From Paenibacillus ginsengihumi DSM 21568 (GTDB lineage Bacteria; Bacillota; Bacilli; Paenibacillales; NBRC-103111): 64,000 nt of DNA. The stretch spans positions 1-64,000 of the forward strand of contig NZ_KB905561.1 in assembly GCF_000380965.1 (NCBI RefSeq), read 5' to 3'. The notes beneath the pieces were generated by a model. That model was given only the letters and a program-made list of their open reading frames with translations. It was not told the origin of the DNA and did not search any database. Positions within the stretch are counted from its first letter, which is position 1; each line of letters starts with the position of its first letter. Positions 48,611 through 57,682 of this stretch are shown piece by piece. Made by a program: the position numbers and the translations under genes.

Positions 48611-49600
48611 ATGGCCAATCTGCGCGTACTATCCGGCATGCAGCCTAGCGGACGGTTGACGCTGGGCAACTACATCGGCGCATTGAAAAACTATGTCAAA
48701 CTGCAGCACACGCACGACTGCTATTTTATGGTCGTTGATTTGCACGCGATCACCGTGCCCCAGGAGCCTGAGGCGCTTCGCGAGCAGAGCGAGGCAGTCA
48801 GCGCCCTGTATCTTGCGGCAGGCATCGATCCGTCCAAGGCGACGATCTTCCTGCAATCGACCGTGAGCGAGCATGCGGAGCTCGGCTGGATCATGACGAC
48901 GCTGTCGTACATGGGAGAGCTGGAGCGAATGACCCAGTTCAAGGAAAAATCGGCCGGCAAGGAGTCGGTCGGCGTCGGCCTGTTCACGTATCCGTCGCTG
49001 ATGGCTGCCGATATTTTGCTGTATAACGCGGACCTGGTTCCCGTCGGCGACGACCAGCGGCAGCATCTCGAGATTACGAGAGATTTGGCGCACCGCTTCA
49101 ATACGCGCTACGGCGACATGTTCAAGCTCCCGGAGCCGTATTATCCGGAGGTCGGCGCCCGCATCATGTCGCTGGACGATGCGTCGAAGAAGATGAGCAA
49201 GAGCAATCCGAATCCCGGCAGCTATATCGCCATGCTTGACGAGCCGGACGTCATCCGCAAGAAGATCAGCCGCGCGGTGACCGATTCGGGCCGCGAGGTG
49301 AAATACGATCCGGCGAATAAGCCGGAGATCAGCAACCTGATGAGCATTTACTCGATGTGCTCGGATCTATCGCTGGCCGAGATCGAAGCAAGGTATGAAG
49401 GGCAGGGCTACGGCCCGTTCAAGAAAGATTTGGCCGAAGCGGTAGTCGCCGTGCTGGAGCCGATCCAGGCGCGCTACCGGGAAATTCGCGCCTCGGGCGA
49501 GCTGCATGACGTGCTGCGGCAAGGCCGGGAGCGGGCTTCCGAGCTGGCGGCGGCGACGCTTAAGCAGGTCAAAGAAAAAATGGGCTTTGTGGTGCTGTAA
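48611..49600 (+). CDS. trpS: Tryptophan-tRNA ligase
   Basis: This 329-residue class I aminoacyl-tRNA synthetase charges tRNA-Trp. The HIGH-like motif is in QPSGRLTLGNYIGAL, and the KMSKS motif is in KKMSKSNPN. The length matches bacterial TrpS. GAAGGAGGAA precedes the start. Expression is controlled by the Trp T-box leader directly upstream, a common arrangement in Firmicutes. Confidence 0.98.
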   Translation: MANLRVLSGMQPSGRLTLGNYIGALKNYVKLQHTHDCYFMVVDLHAITVPQEPEALREQSEAVSALYLAAGIDPSKATIFLQSTVSEHAELGWIMTTLSYMGELERMTQFKEKSAGKESVGVGLFTYPSLMAADILLYNADLVPVGDDQRQHLEITRDLAHRFNTRYGDMFKLPEPYYPEVGARIMSLDDASKKMSKSNPNPGSYIAMLDEPDVIRKKISRAVTDSGREVKYDPANKPEISNLMSIYSMCSDLSLAEIEARYEGQGYGPFKKDLAEAVVAVLEPIQARYREIRASGELHDVLRQGRERASELAAATLKQVKEKMGFVVL

Positions 49601-49607
49601 AGCACCC

Positions 49608-49784
49608 TTAGCCCTTCTTTTTTCTCATCCTGGCTTTGACGGCGAAGCCGAATCCCATGAACAGGACGGCGATGAGCGAGCAGATGATCGCCATCCCGGC
49701 TTGTCCGGCGGCCATGAAATAACTGATGCTACCGAGCAGCACGGTGGCGATGACGGCAAATAGCAATGCGAGACCTTTGGGCAC
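49608..49784 (-). CDS. 58-residue two-segment membrane protein
   Basis: This small protein begins MPKGLALLFAVIATVLLGS and has two hydrophobic segments (about residues 4-22 and 28-47), ending in the basic tail ARMRKKKG. The start is GTG 49784, preceded by AAAGGAG at good spacing; a longer ATG form at 49826 lacks a site. It may belong to the YlaF/DUF5325-like group of short Bacillales membrane proteins, but that is a guess. It converges on trpS and faces away from the SASP gene. Confidence 0.65.
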   Translation of the reverse strand: MPKGLALLFAVIATVLLGSISYFMAAGQAGMAIICSLIAVLFMGFGFAVKARMRKKKG

Positions 49785-49843
49785 GGTGTTCAACTCCTTT
49801 CGAGACGGCGATGGATGAGAGATCATCTTTTTTCAAAAGGTGC

Positions 49844-49872
49844 GTATAGTTTTGTGGATGCGTCGCATAATA
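49844..49872 (+). promoter_or_regulatory. Sigma-G promoter of SASP gene 2
   Basis: GTATA at 49844-49848 and CATAATA at 49866-49872 are 17 bases apart, an excellent match to the forespore sigma-G consensus. A direct repeat AAGCTTGC follows the -10. Confidence 0.75.
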
Positions 49873-49930
49873 AGCTTGCAAGCTTGCAAATACATCAAAG
49901 ACATTCATTCCATTGAAAGGAGTGCTGAAC

Positions 49931-50158
49931 ATGGGTGCAGGTCAATCCCGCAGCAGCAACGTATTGGTTGTTCCTCAAGCTTCGCAAGCTCTGGATCAAA
50001 TGAAGTATGAGGTTGCCCAAGAACTTGGCATTCAAATTCCGCAAGACGGTTACTACGGTTATATGGCTACTCGCGACACGGGCGCGATCGGTGGTCATAT
50101 CACTCGCCGCTTGGTTCAAATCGCCGAGCAACAGCTGGCAGGCGGCCAAGCTCGCTAA
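49931..50158 (+). CDS. Alpha/beta-type small acid-soluble spore protein, copy 2
   Basis: This 75-residue SASP is nearly identical to the protein at 44212-44439, with the same MGAGQSRSSN start and TRDTGAIGGHITRRL core. It binds spore DNA in the forespore and is degraded by the GPR protease on germination. GAAAGGAG lies before ATG 49931, with an upstream sigma-G promoter and a strong terminator at 50201. The two paralogues lie 5.7 kb apart on opposite strands, suggesting duplication with inversion. Confidence 0.95.
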   Translation: MGAGQSRSSNVLVVPQASQALDQMKYEVAQELGIQIPQDGYYGYMATRDTGAIGGHITRRLVQIAEQQLAGGQAR

Positions 50159-50200
50159 TCACGGCGACAAGTGAAGGCATCAAGCGTCTCATCAATAGGG

Positions 50201-50231
50201 GCTCAAGGAGCGCAATGCTCCTTGAGCTTTT
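50201..50231 (+). terminator. Terminator of SASP gene 2
   Basis: A perfect 11-bp stem GCTCAAGGAGC / GCTCCTTGAGC with loop GCAAT is followed by TTTTC. Confidence 0.9.
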
Positions 50232-50299
50232 CATGTTGCGATACGAAGGCTTCGCTTGTAAATCGGCGTCTTGCGAAAGCCCAAAAAAAGCGGGCCGGA

Positions 50300-51283
50300 C
50301 TAATACAGGTCGACCCGCAGTCTTTTCCCCAATCGCGATTCGCTGAGCCATCCGACATAAGAATCGATCGTCTGGTACTGCCGGTCCATAAGCAGCACGG
50401 CCACGAACGGATACTGCTTGCGGTGGCGGTAGCGGACGTCCATCCAGCGCACCTCGTAGCCCCATTCATGCTCCTTGACATCGGCGCAGGCGAAGGACGT
50501 AAAATACAGGAGAGAAGCGATATTCGGATGCTTCTTCGACGCTTCGACGGCAGGGTGCACATCGCAGCGCACGCAGTCGATCCATTGCAGCTTGTCGTTC
50601 TTATACTCGCCCAGCATATAGGAGCCGTTCGCCTGGCTTTTGACGACTTGACAGTGATGCAGGTTCACGGTCGGGATGAACGTATATTTGTCGCCTTTCG
50701 CGTACTGCGGATCGCTGCGGTGCGCAGTCGATTCCAGACGGTAATGCACCCAGGTCCTCCATACATAATAGAGCGCCAGGAAAGCGTACAGGAGCGGGAA
50801 CAGCCTCTCCGGCTCGACCAGATGCACAGCCCAGAGGAAGATGGCCAGCACGTGCGAAATAAAAATAACGGGATCGAAGATGTGAATGATATTCCACGAA
50901 ATCCACTTGTTCGAAAAAGGCCGCGCCGCCTGCGTCCCATAGGTGTTGAACAAATCGGTAAAGACGTGAAACGCCACGGCGATGAACACCCATAACAGCG
51001 CTGTAGCGATCGGCAGCCCGTCGAAGAACAGGGCGAGCCCGCCCGTAATCAGCAGCGTCCAGATAGCGATAGCCGGGAGCGAGTGGGACAGGCCCCGGTG
51101 ATTCTTAATGTACGTTGCGTTGCCGCGCAGCCGAAGCACCGTATCGAAGTCGGGAGCTTGCGAACCGATGATCGTACCGATCATTATGGCTGTCGCGACT
51201 GCAGAATCAGAGGCCACCACAGGATCGACGTGAGCCAGACCTGCGAGGCCCAGGCCGATGACGAGGTGGGTACCCGTGTCCAT
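50300..51283 (-). CDS. yfhP: YfhP-like membrane-bound metal-dependent hydrolase
   Basis: This 327-residue protein has an N-terminal DUF457/YbcI-type membrane domain with the conserved MDTGTHLVIG, GSQAPDFDTV and HRGLSHSL motifs, and about five hydrophobic segments. A soluble C-terminal part follows. YfhP is a regulator-like protein of unknown activity in B. subtilis. Three closely spaced ATGs are present; TTGGAGG best supports the third, 51283. It is divergent from a small ABM-like gene, with a Fur-like box between them. Confidence 0.85.
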   Translation of the reverse strand: MDTGTHLVIGLGLAGLAHVDPVVASDSAVATAIMIGTIIGSQAPDFDTVLRLRGNATYIKNHRGLSHSLPAIAIWTLLITGGLALFFDGLPIATALLWVFIAVAFHVFTDLFNTYGTQAARPFSNKWISWNIIHIFDPVIFISHVLAIFLWAVHLVEPERLFPLLYAFLALYYVWRTWVHYRLESTAHRSDPQYAKGDKYTFIPTVNLHHCQVVKSQANGSYMLGEYKNDKLQWIDCVRCDVHPAVEASKKHPNIASLLYFTSFACADVKEHEWGYEVRWMDVRYRHRKQYPFVAVLLMDRQYQTIDSYVGWLSESRLGKRLRVDLY

Positions 51284-51338
51284 GTGCATCATCCTCCAAG
51301 CTTTTCGGAACGAACCGCTTCAATCAAAGTATACATCA

Positions 51339-51353
51339 TGCTCATTATTATCA
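51339..51353. promoter_or_regulatory. Fur-box-like operator between yfhP and the ABM-like gene
   Basis: The minus-strand sequence TGATAATAATGAGCA matches 12 of 14 informative positions of the 7-1-7 Fur box. It lies about 50 bp from the 51402 start and 56 bp from the yfhP start. Confidence 0.5.
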
Positions 51354-51401
51354 TTAGTGTATCATTTTCTTCATTAAAATAAAGCAAAGGAGCGCAAAAA
51401 A

Positions 51402-51713
51402 ATGTGTCTCGTTTTTGTCGAATACCGTCTGAAGCCGGCGTGCCGGGAGCTTTACCTGGCGTGGGCGGAATCGGTGAAAGCTCATTATCCGCAATGCACA
51501 TTATATGAGGGGACGGACCAAAGGAACCTGTTTGTGGAGGTTTGGCAAGGAATCGATGAAGCGGCCTATGCCGACATGAAGCGGGCGCGCCGGCGGAGCG
51601 GGAGCGAATCCGGGGCAGCAGCGGATGTATACCGGCACTTTGCTCCATTGGGCGAATGGGTGGACGGAGGGAGAGAGAAAATCCATATTTGGCGGTTTGA
51701 AAAAGTAAAATAG
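51402..51713 (+). CDS. Small ABM-like hypothetical protein
   Basis: This 103-residue protein starts MCLVFVEYRLKPACRELY and ends EKIHIWRFEKVK. Length and beta-alpha pattern resemble the antibiotic-biosynthesis-monooxygenase (ABM) ferredoxin-like fold, which includes haem oxygenases, but no diagnostic residues let me assign a reaction. AAAGGAG precedes ATG 51402. A Fur-like box upstream hints at iron control, which is an inference. It lies about 90 bp before the exporter operon. Confidence 0.65.
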   Translation: MCLVFVEYRLKPACRELYLAWAESVKAHYPQCTLYEGTDQRNLFVEVWQGIDEAAYADMKRARRRSGSESGAAADVYRHFAPLGEWVDGGREKIHIWRFEKVK

Positions 51714-51804
51714 TACATGATTTGCGGCAAGGATATCCATGGCATCTCCCTCCGCTTCGAGTTACCCTTACAATAGTCTGTTTCATTCGGCAGGAGGAGA
51801 ACGC

Positions 51805-53613
51805 ATGGAGAGAAAGGATATTTTCCGGACGCATATCCAATCCCACAAGTGGGCCTATGTGATGGGATTCGCATTATTGTCCATATCTAGCTTGCTTCAA
51901 CTGCTGATACCATGGCTGCTCGGGCGCTTCACCGACAATCTGCAGATCGGCTCGCTGACGTACCGGGAAGCGGTCGATTTTGCTCTCTGGATGGCGGCCG
52001 TCGCCTTCGGCATCGCTTTCTTCCGCTCCTGGTCGCGAATCTACCTGTTCCGCCTGTCGCGGCAGCTGGAGATGAGGGTGCGCGGCGAGCTGTTCTCGCA
52101 TTGGGAGAAGCTGTCCGCCCAATATTTCAACAATCAGCGGATCGGCGATCTGATGTCGCACGCCATCAGCGACGTCGGGGTCATTCGCGAGGTAACGATG
52201 CAAGGCTATTATAACGTTCTGGAAGCGCTTTTGCTGATCGTCATCTCGATCGTGGCGATGGTGAGCTCGGTCAATCCTTGGCTGACGCTGCTAACGATGC
52301 TGCCGCTGCCTTTGCTCAGCCTGCTGGCCTACAAGTTCAACCGCCGCATTCAGCAGCAGTCGGCGGACATGCAGGTGGCCATCGGCAACATGACGAGCCG
52401 GGTGCAGGAATTTACCGCAGGCATTCGCGTCGTCAAGGCGTTCGTGCAGGAGAAGGCGGAGCGCGAGCTGTTCACCAGGGACAATCAGCATGCGGTCGAT
52501 ATGAACCGCAGGTTCGTCCGTTCCAACTCGCTGTTCGGCTCGCTGAGCGCCGGGATCGTCGGCTTCAGCTTCCTCGTCTCCGTCATTATCGGAGGCGTTA
52601 TGGTCATGAAGGATATCATTACGCTGGGGGAATTCGTCGCCTTCAACACGTATTTGTCGCTGCTCATGGGGCCGATCGAGAACTTGGGCAAAGTCGTCAA
52701 TATCCTGCAGCGCGGCCGCGCCTCGGAGAAGCGGCTGCTGGAAATTTTCAATACGCAGCCGGACATCGTCGACGACGAGATGGCGAAGCCGGAGATTGAC
52801 GAGATCCAAGGGAGCATCGAGATCCGCAACTTGACCTTCTCGTACCCGGAAGCGCCCGGTCCGGCGCTGCGGGATATTTCGCTTAAGGTGCCGAAAGGCT
52901 CGAGCCTGGCGATCGTCGGCCGGGTCGGCAGCGGGAAGAGCACGCTCGTGCATCTGCTCGTCCGCTTGTACAATCCGCCGCAGGGCACGATCTTCATCGA
53001 CGGTCACGATATTCACGAAATTCCGCTGCGCACGCTGCGCGGGCAGATCGGCATCGTGCCGCAGGACCAATTCCTGTTCTCATCCACGATCCGCGACAAC
53101 ATCGGCTTCGACCCGCATCCGTATACGGACGAAGAGGTGGAGCAGGCGGCGAAGATTGCCCAGGTGTACGACAATATCGTCGAGTTCCCCGATCAGTTTG
53201 ATACGGCGCTCGGAGAGCGGGGCATCTCGCTGTCCGGCGGACAGCGCCAGCGCGTCAGCATCGCCCGGGCGATCATCAAGCGGCCGTCGATTCTTATCTT
53301 CGACGACAGCTTATCGGCGGTCGATACGATTACCGAGGATTTGATTCTGGAAGGGCTCAAGTCGGTCATGAACCGGCGAACGACGATCATTATCGGGCAT
53401 CGGATCTCGTCCGTACAGTCGGCCGATCAGATCGTCGTGCTGGAGGAGGGGCGCATCGTGGAGCGGGGCACCCATGAGGAGCTGCTCGCCATGAGCGGCA
53501 TCTACGCGGACATGTATCATAAGCAGCTGCTCGACGAAGAGGCGGAGCGGCAGGAGGAGACTGACATCGGAGGCTCCAAGCCCCGAATGGTGCAGGGAGG
53601 TGCGGGGGCATGA
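51805..53613 (+). CDS. bmrC: Heterodimeric multidrug ABC exporter subunit, BmrC (YheI) type
   Basis: This 602-residue half-transporter has six membrane segments and a C-terminal ATPase domain. Walker A is GRVGSGKST (residues 372-380) and the signature is canonical LSGGQRQ. Walker B ILIFDD has Asp501 in place of the catalytic Glu, so its own ATP site is degenerate, as expected for the BmrC partner. AGGAGGAG before ATG 51805 decides the start over ATG 51739. The stop overlaps the next start (ATGA). The pair should export drugs or lipids. Confidence 0.9.
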   Translation: MERKDIFRTHIQSHKWAYVMGFALLSISSLLQLLIPWLLGRFTDNLQIGSLTYREAVDFALWMAAVAFGIAFFRSWSRIYLFRLSRQLEMRVRGELFSHWEKLSAQYFNNQRIGDLMSHAISDVGVIREVTMQGYYNVLEALLLIVISIVAMVSSVNPWLTLLTMLPLPLLSLLAYKFNRRIQQQSADMQVAIGNMTSRVQEFTAGIRVVKAFVQEKAERELFTRDNQHAVDMNRRFVRSNSLFGSLSAGIVGFSFLVSVIIGGVMVMKDIITLGEFVAFNTYLSLLMGPIENLGKVVNILQRGRASEKRLLEIFNTQPDIVDDEMAKPEIDEIQGSIEIRNLTFSYPEAPGPALRDISLKVPKGSSLAIVGRVGSGKSTLVHLLVRLYNPPQGTIFIDGHDIHEIPLRTLRGQIGIVPQDQFLFSSTIRDNIGFDPHPYTDEEVEQAAKIAQVYDNIVEFPDQFDTALGERGISLSGGQRQRVSIARAIIKRPSILIFDDSLSAVDTITEDLILEGLKSVMNRRTTIIIGHRISSVQSADQIVVLEEGRIVERGTHEELLAMSGIYADMYHKQLLDEEAERQEETDIGGSKPRMVQGGAGA

Positions 53614-55730
53614 GCCGGAGCATCCACGAGGAAAAGGCGGTCAAGCAGTTCAAGGACACCCAGCTGCTGACAAGGCTGCTGTCCTATGCCAAGCCGTATT
53701 GGAAAATGATTGTGCTGTGCATCGCGCTGGCGTTCCTGATCGTCGTCGCCGACCTGGCGCGGCCGTACATTATGAAGGTCGTTATCGACGGCCATATCAA
53801 CGGGCTGAACCGGCCGATGCTGGCGGCCGGAGCGGAGCAGGCGGAGAGTCTCAAGCGATACGGCCGGGTCGTCGAATGGGACGGCAAGTCGTACGTCCGC
53901 CTGGATGAGGAGGACGCCGCCGCGGCGCAAGCGTCGCCGCCCGAAGGCGCGGAGGCTGTCCAAATCGTTCGTACGGACGGACAGTACTGGCTGATCGCGG
54001 GCTGGCTCAGCTCGCCGCAGGCGGCCGTGCAAGCGGCGGAAGCGGACGGCCGCGCCGCGGTGCTGTCGGAAGGCCGCACATTCGCGGCCGCGCCGCTGGA
54101 CGAGGCAGCGCTGGCGGCGTTCCGCGCGCAGGATTACGCCGGCTTCGTCCGGCTCGGCGTACTGTTCCTGCTGACCGTGATCGGCGCGGCGGCGCTCAGC
54201 TATCTGCAGAGCAACCTGCTGCAGTATACGGGGCAGACGATCATTTTCAACATCCGCCAGCAGCTGTTCAACCATCTGAGCCGGATGTCGATGTCCTATT
54301 TCGACCGCAATCCGGTCGGACGGCTCGTCGTGCGGGTGACGCAGGATACGGAGTCTTTGAACCAGCTGTACTCCCAGGTCGTCGTCAACCTGGTCAAGGA
54401 CGTCATCGTCCTCGTCGGCATCGTCGCCGTCATGCTGCACATGAGCGTGGAGCTGGCGCTGCTGTCGTTCACCGTCATCCCGGTGCTGGCGCTGCTGACG
54501 TTCTGGTACCGCCGCGTCGTGCGGGAGGCGCAGCGCCGGACGCGCACCATTTTGTCGCGGCTGAACGCCTTCCTCGCCGAGAACTTGTCCGGCATCCGGA
54601 TTACGCAGCTGTTCATTCGCGAGGAGCGGCAGCGGGAGCAGTTCGACTATCACAATACCGCGTATTACCGGGCCGGGATGCGCGGCACGGTCATCAACTC
54701 GATCTTTCAGCCGGCGATCGGCATGATGGGCAATCTGGCCATCGCGCTGCTGCTCTGGTACGGCGGAGTCAAAGTCATCGACAGCAGCATCACGTTCGGT
54801 ATCGTGTACGCCTTTACGCACTATGTGCGCCAGTTTTTCCAGCCCCTGATGAGTCTGGCCGAGAAATACAACCAGATTCAGCAGGCGATGGTCGGCGCGG
54901 AGCGGATCTTCGACATGCTGGACGAGAAGCCGGCCATCGCCTGCAGCGACAATCCGAAGCATTTGCCGGAGCGGGTGCGCGGCGAAATTCGCTTCGAGCA
55001 TGTCTGGTTCGCTTACAATGAAGGAGAATGGGTGCTCAAGGACGTCAGCTTCACGATCCAGCCGGGCCAGACCGTCGCCTTCGTCGGCGCGACCGGCGCG
55101 GGCAAAAGCTCGATCATTCAGCTGATCAACCGCTTCTACGACATCCAGAAGGGCAGCATCAAGCTCGACGGCATCGATATTCGCGATATTCCGCTGGATG
55201 AGCTGCGCCGCTCGATCAGCGTCGTGCAGCAGGACGTCTTCCTGTTCACCGGCGACATCGCTTCGAATATCCGGCTGAACGATCATGAAATCACCGACGA
55301 GCAGGTGAGGGAAGCGGCGCGCATGGTACATATGGACGACTATGTGCGCAGCTTGCCGGACGGCTACGCCACGCAGCTCGGCGAGCGGGGCATCAACCTG
55401 TCGCTCGGCCAGCGCCAGCTGCTGTCGTTCGCCCGGGCGATCGCCCATCAGCCGCAAATCCTGATTCTCGACGAGGCGACCTCCAACATCGACACGGAGA
55501 CGGAGCTGATCGTACAGGACGCCTTGCACAACATCTCGCAGGGCCGGACGACGCTGATCGTCGCCCACCGCCTCTCGACGATCCAGCACGCCGACCAGAT
55601 CGTCGTCATGCACAAGGGCAAGGTACGCGAGATCGGCAACCATTATCAGCTTATTGCCCAGCGCGGCTACTATTACCGCCTGTACGAGCTGCAGTACAAG
55701 GAGCAGAGCCCTTACAGGCCGGCGCGGTAA
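53610..55730 (+). CDS. bmrD: Heterodimeric multidrug ABC exporter subunit, BmrD (YheH) type
   Basis: This 706-residue partner subunit has an approximately 110-residue extracellular insert between its first two membrane segments, a BmrD hallmark, and a C-terminal ATPase domain. Walker A is GATGAGKSS and Walker B is ILILDEA with intact catalytic Glu622, but the signature reads LSLGQRQ rather than LSGGQ. With BmrC this gives one consensus ATP site (BmrD Walker motifs plus BmrC signature) and one degenerate site. It overlaps bmrC by 4 bases. Confidence 0.9.
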   Translation: MSRSIHEEKAVKQFKDTQLLTRLLSYAKPYWKMIVLCIALAFLIVVADLARPYIMKVVIDGHINGLNRPMLAAGAEQAESLKRYGRVVEWDGKSYVRLDEEDAAAAQASPPEGAEAVQIVRTDGQYWLIAGWLSSPQAAVQAAEADGRAAVLSEGRTFAAAPLDEAALAAFRAQDYAGFVRLGVLFLLTVIGAAALSYLQSNLLQYTGQTIIFNIRQQLFNHLSRMSMSYFDRNPVGRLVVRVTQDTESLNQLYSQVVVNLVKDVIVLVGIVAVMLHMSVELALLSFTVIPVLALLTFWYRRVVREAQRRTRTILSRLNAFLAENLSGIRITQLFIREERQREQFDYHNTAYYRAGMRGTVINSIFQPAIGMMGNLAIALLLWYGGVKVIDSSITFGIVYAFTHYVRQFFQPLMSLAEKYNQIQQAMVGAERIFDMLDEKPAIACSDNPKHLPERVRGEIRFEHVWFAYNEGEWVLKDVSFTIQPGQTVAFVGATGAGKSSIIQLINRFYDIQKGSIKLDGIDIRDIPLDELRRSISVVQQDVFLFTGDIASNIRLNDHEITDEQVREAARMVHMDDYVRSLPDGYATQLGERGINLSLGQRQLLSFARAIAHQPQILILDEATSNIDTETELIVQDALHNISQGRTTLIVAHRLSTIQHADQIVVMHKGKVREIGNHYQLIAQRGYYYRLYELQYKEQSPYRPAR

Positions 55731-55764
55731 TGCGGGGGGCAATTGTCCGGGTAACATTTTAGCA

Positions 55765-55812
55765 AACGCGCTTCGCAGGGAGTGCCCAAGACCCCTCGAG
55801 GCGCGTTCGTTT
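55765..55812 (+). terminator. Hairpin after bmrD
   Basis: An 11-bp stem AACGCGCTTCG / CGAGGCGCGTT (one wobble) is followed by CGTTTAACG. The T-run is weak. From there to 56288 only a truncated repeat is seen. Confidence 0.5.
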
Positions 55813-55956
55813 AACGTTACAGAAAGTTTAACTAGTTTATTCCAATGCAGATAAGTAAAGAGGAATTTGAAAGTATTTGGAATGAATATGTTGTAGTTTA
55901 GCTATGTTGGTTTGAAAACTTCGAATAAACACTATTGAATGGTGACTGGACTAGTG

Positions 55957-56091
55957 CTAACGCTAGCCACAGAGCTTATTTTACTTGAAACGCTAGATTT
56001 GACATTGTAACGCAAGTGAGCAGTATTATTCGGCATTTTGGGCGACCCGAATGGGCGTTTCTGACCAAATAGCGTTCCTCAGTTTCGTTCT
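55957..56091 (+). repeat. 185-bp element, truncated copy 4
   Basis: It begins CTAACGCTAG and contains GTAACGCAAGTGAGCAG and TTTCTGACCAAATAGCG, but ends near 56091 without the right terminal repeat. Confidence 0.75.
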
Positions 56092-56288
56092 GAACGATAC
56101 TGAGTGCCGTTCGCTGGAAGAGACGACAATAATGATCTCTAGCCTGCCAATTGTCCGTTACCCGGGTTGACGATGGCGAGCAAGCGGCGGCATTCAAGCT
56201 TGGTCTGCGCTATAATCGGCATGACCCGTGCGCCTGGTTGTTTGATGCTTCGCTGCTTGCTCGCACGCCATGTGCGCCCCTCTCCGGC

Positions 56289-57218
56289 TTACTTGCCGAG
56301 GAAACGGCTCGTGATGAACTCCATTTGATATTCCAGCGTCACCGGATCGTTGTAGAAAAACGTTCTGGCATCAACCTCGAACACGCGGTTGTTTTTGACG
56401 GCAGGGATATTCCGGTACGTTTCCGTATCCTGGAAGGAGAGATCCGCACTCCCGTCCTTGCTGAGAATCATGTAATCGCCGGCAAACTCGGGCAGCACCT
56501 CCAGGGAAAGCATGTGATAGCCTTCCTTGAGCGCATGCTCCTTCACCTTCTCCGGCATGCCGAGCTTCATTTCCTGATATACAATTTCCGTGCCGCGGCC
56601 CCAATTGTCCCCGAAGACGTAAAGCGCCTTCTCGTAGCTTTCGAACACAGTGACGGTGGCGTCTTCGCCGATTTTGGCCCGGATCTCTTCGCCTGCCTGC
56701 TTCGCGCGCTTCTGGAAATCGTCAATCCATGCCCGCGCTTCCTTCTCCTTGTTCAGCAGCTTGCCGATTTCGATAAATCGCGACAAGTAGTCCGTTTTGC
56801 CATAGGAGATGGTCACCGTCGGGGCGATTCGCCGAAATTGCTCGATGTTTTTGGTTTTCGACTCGCCGATGATCAGATCGGGCTCCAGCTCCATCACTTT
56901 TTCCAGGCTTTCGTCCGATACTTCCGCCACGTTTTGCAAAGCTTCGCTGAACCGGGGATTCGATTTGGCCCACTTGTCGACGCCGACGAGCGGAACGCCC
57001 AAAGCCATCACATGCCCGGTAAAATTGGACAAGACAACGACGCGCTGCGGATGGGCAGGCACCTCGACAGGCCCGTCCTCGGATTGGTAAATGATGGTCT
57101 CGGCTGGCTTGTTCTCAGCAGCGACGCCTCCGGTGTCGGCCGGCGCCGTCGCTTGTCCGCCGCAGGCGCTCAGAAGCAGCACACAAGCAAGCGTCAAATA
57201 CATCCATCGCGGCTTCAT
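56289..57218 (-). CDS. Siderophore/iron ABC transporter substrate-binding lipoprotein
   Basis: This 309-residue FecB/BtuF-like binding protein should capture ferric siderophore outside the membrane. The lipobox is Leu-Ser-Ala-Cys in LLLSACGG, with MKPRWMYL at the start. The mature part has PQRVVVLSNFTGHVMALG and NRVFEVDARTFFYND. Frames upstream (MNMK at 57224, or 57254) exist; AAGGAG spacing favours ATG 57218. A perfect Fur box lies in its promoter. No permease or ATPase gene is adjacent. Confidence 0.9.
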   Translation of the reverse strand: MKPRWMYLTLACVLLLSACGGQATAPADTGGVAAENKPAETIIYQSEDGPVEVPAHPQRVVVLSNFTGHVMALGVPLVGVDKWAKSNPRFSEALQNVAEVSDESLEKVMELEPDLIIGESKTKNIEQFRRIAPTVTISYGKTDYLSRFIEIGKLLNKEKEARAWIDDFQKRAKQAGEEIRAKIGEDATVTVFESYEKALYVFGDNWGRGTEIVYQEMKLGMPEKVKEHALKEGYHMLSLEVLPEFAGDYMILSKDGSADLSFQDTETYRNIPAVKNNRVFEVDARTFFYNDPVTLEYQMEFITSRFLGK

Positions 57219-57257
57219 GTTCATTCTCCTTCTCCTCCGTGGAAATGAATGCAAAAG

Positions 57258-57285
57258 TTAATATGATAATGATTATCAATATCAA
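57258..57285 (-). promoter_or_regulatory. Promoter with perfect Fur box for siderophore-binding gene
   Basis: TGATAAT-G-ATTATCA at 57264-57278 is a perfect 7-1-7 Fur box. It lies in the spacer of a minus-strand promoter TTGATA (57285-57280) and TATTAA (57263-57258), so Fur binding would block RNA polymerase. Confidence 0.9.
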
Positions 57286-57682
57286 AATCGACATATTAAC
57301 AATAAAAGGAACCTACCTGCATTGTCAAGACCATTTTTCTCGATTCCGATCGGATCAGATCTCGCGCTTCGTGCCGATGTTCAGGCCAATGGGGCAACGC
57401 AAAAGGCTTGCCCTAGCGAAGCTTGCCGCGGTATTCTGAAGCTTCAGTGCAGAGTTCGCCTGTCTGTTACGCGAAACATGTATCGCTCCGTCGGTTACTG
57501 CGTCGATCAGGAAGAGACCGTCGTTAACCCGAACGGCTTTCCGGTTCGCACGGTGCTGATGAGCAAAGCGCTGTAATCCGGGAAACGATCGCCTGCAGCG
57601 ATCTTGCCGTTTGCTTGAATAACAGCCCAAGCTATGGCAAACAATACCTTTGTTTACCATGCGAAGGAGGGTGCAACAAGCA
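57286..57682. other. Intergenic region with no supported gene
   Basis: Apart from the ribosome site of the next gene, no promoter pair, repeat or terminator is evident. A short plus-strand frame near 57478-57576 (ending NGFPVRTVLMSKAL) reads like protein but has no ribosome site and may be a gene remnant. Confidence 0.4.

Noticed and set aside
57478-57576. Short frame ending NGFPVRTVLMSKAL
   Set aside because: It looks protein-like but has no ribosome site, and I cannot place it in a family; it may be a remnant.
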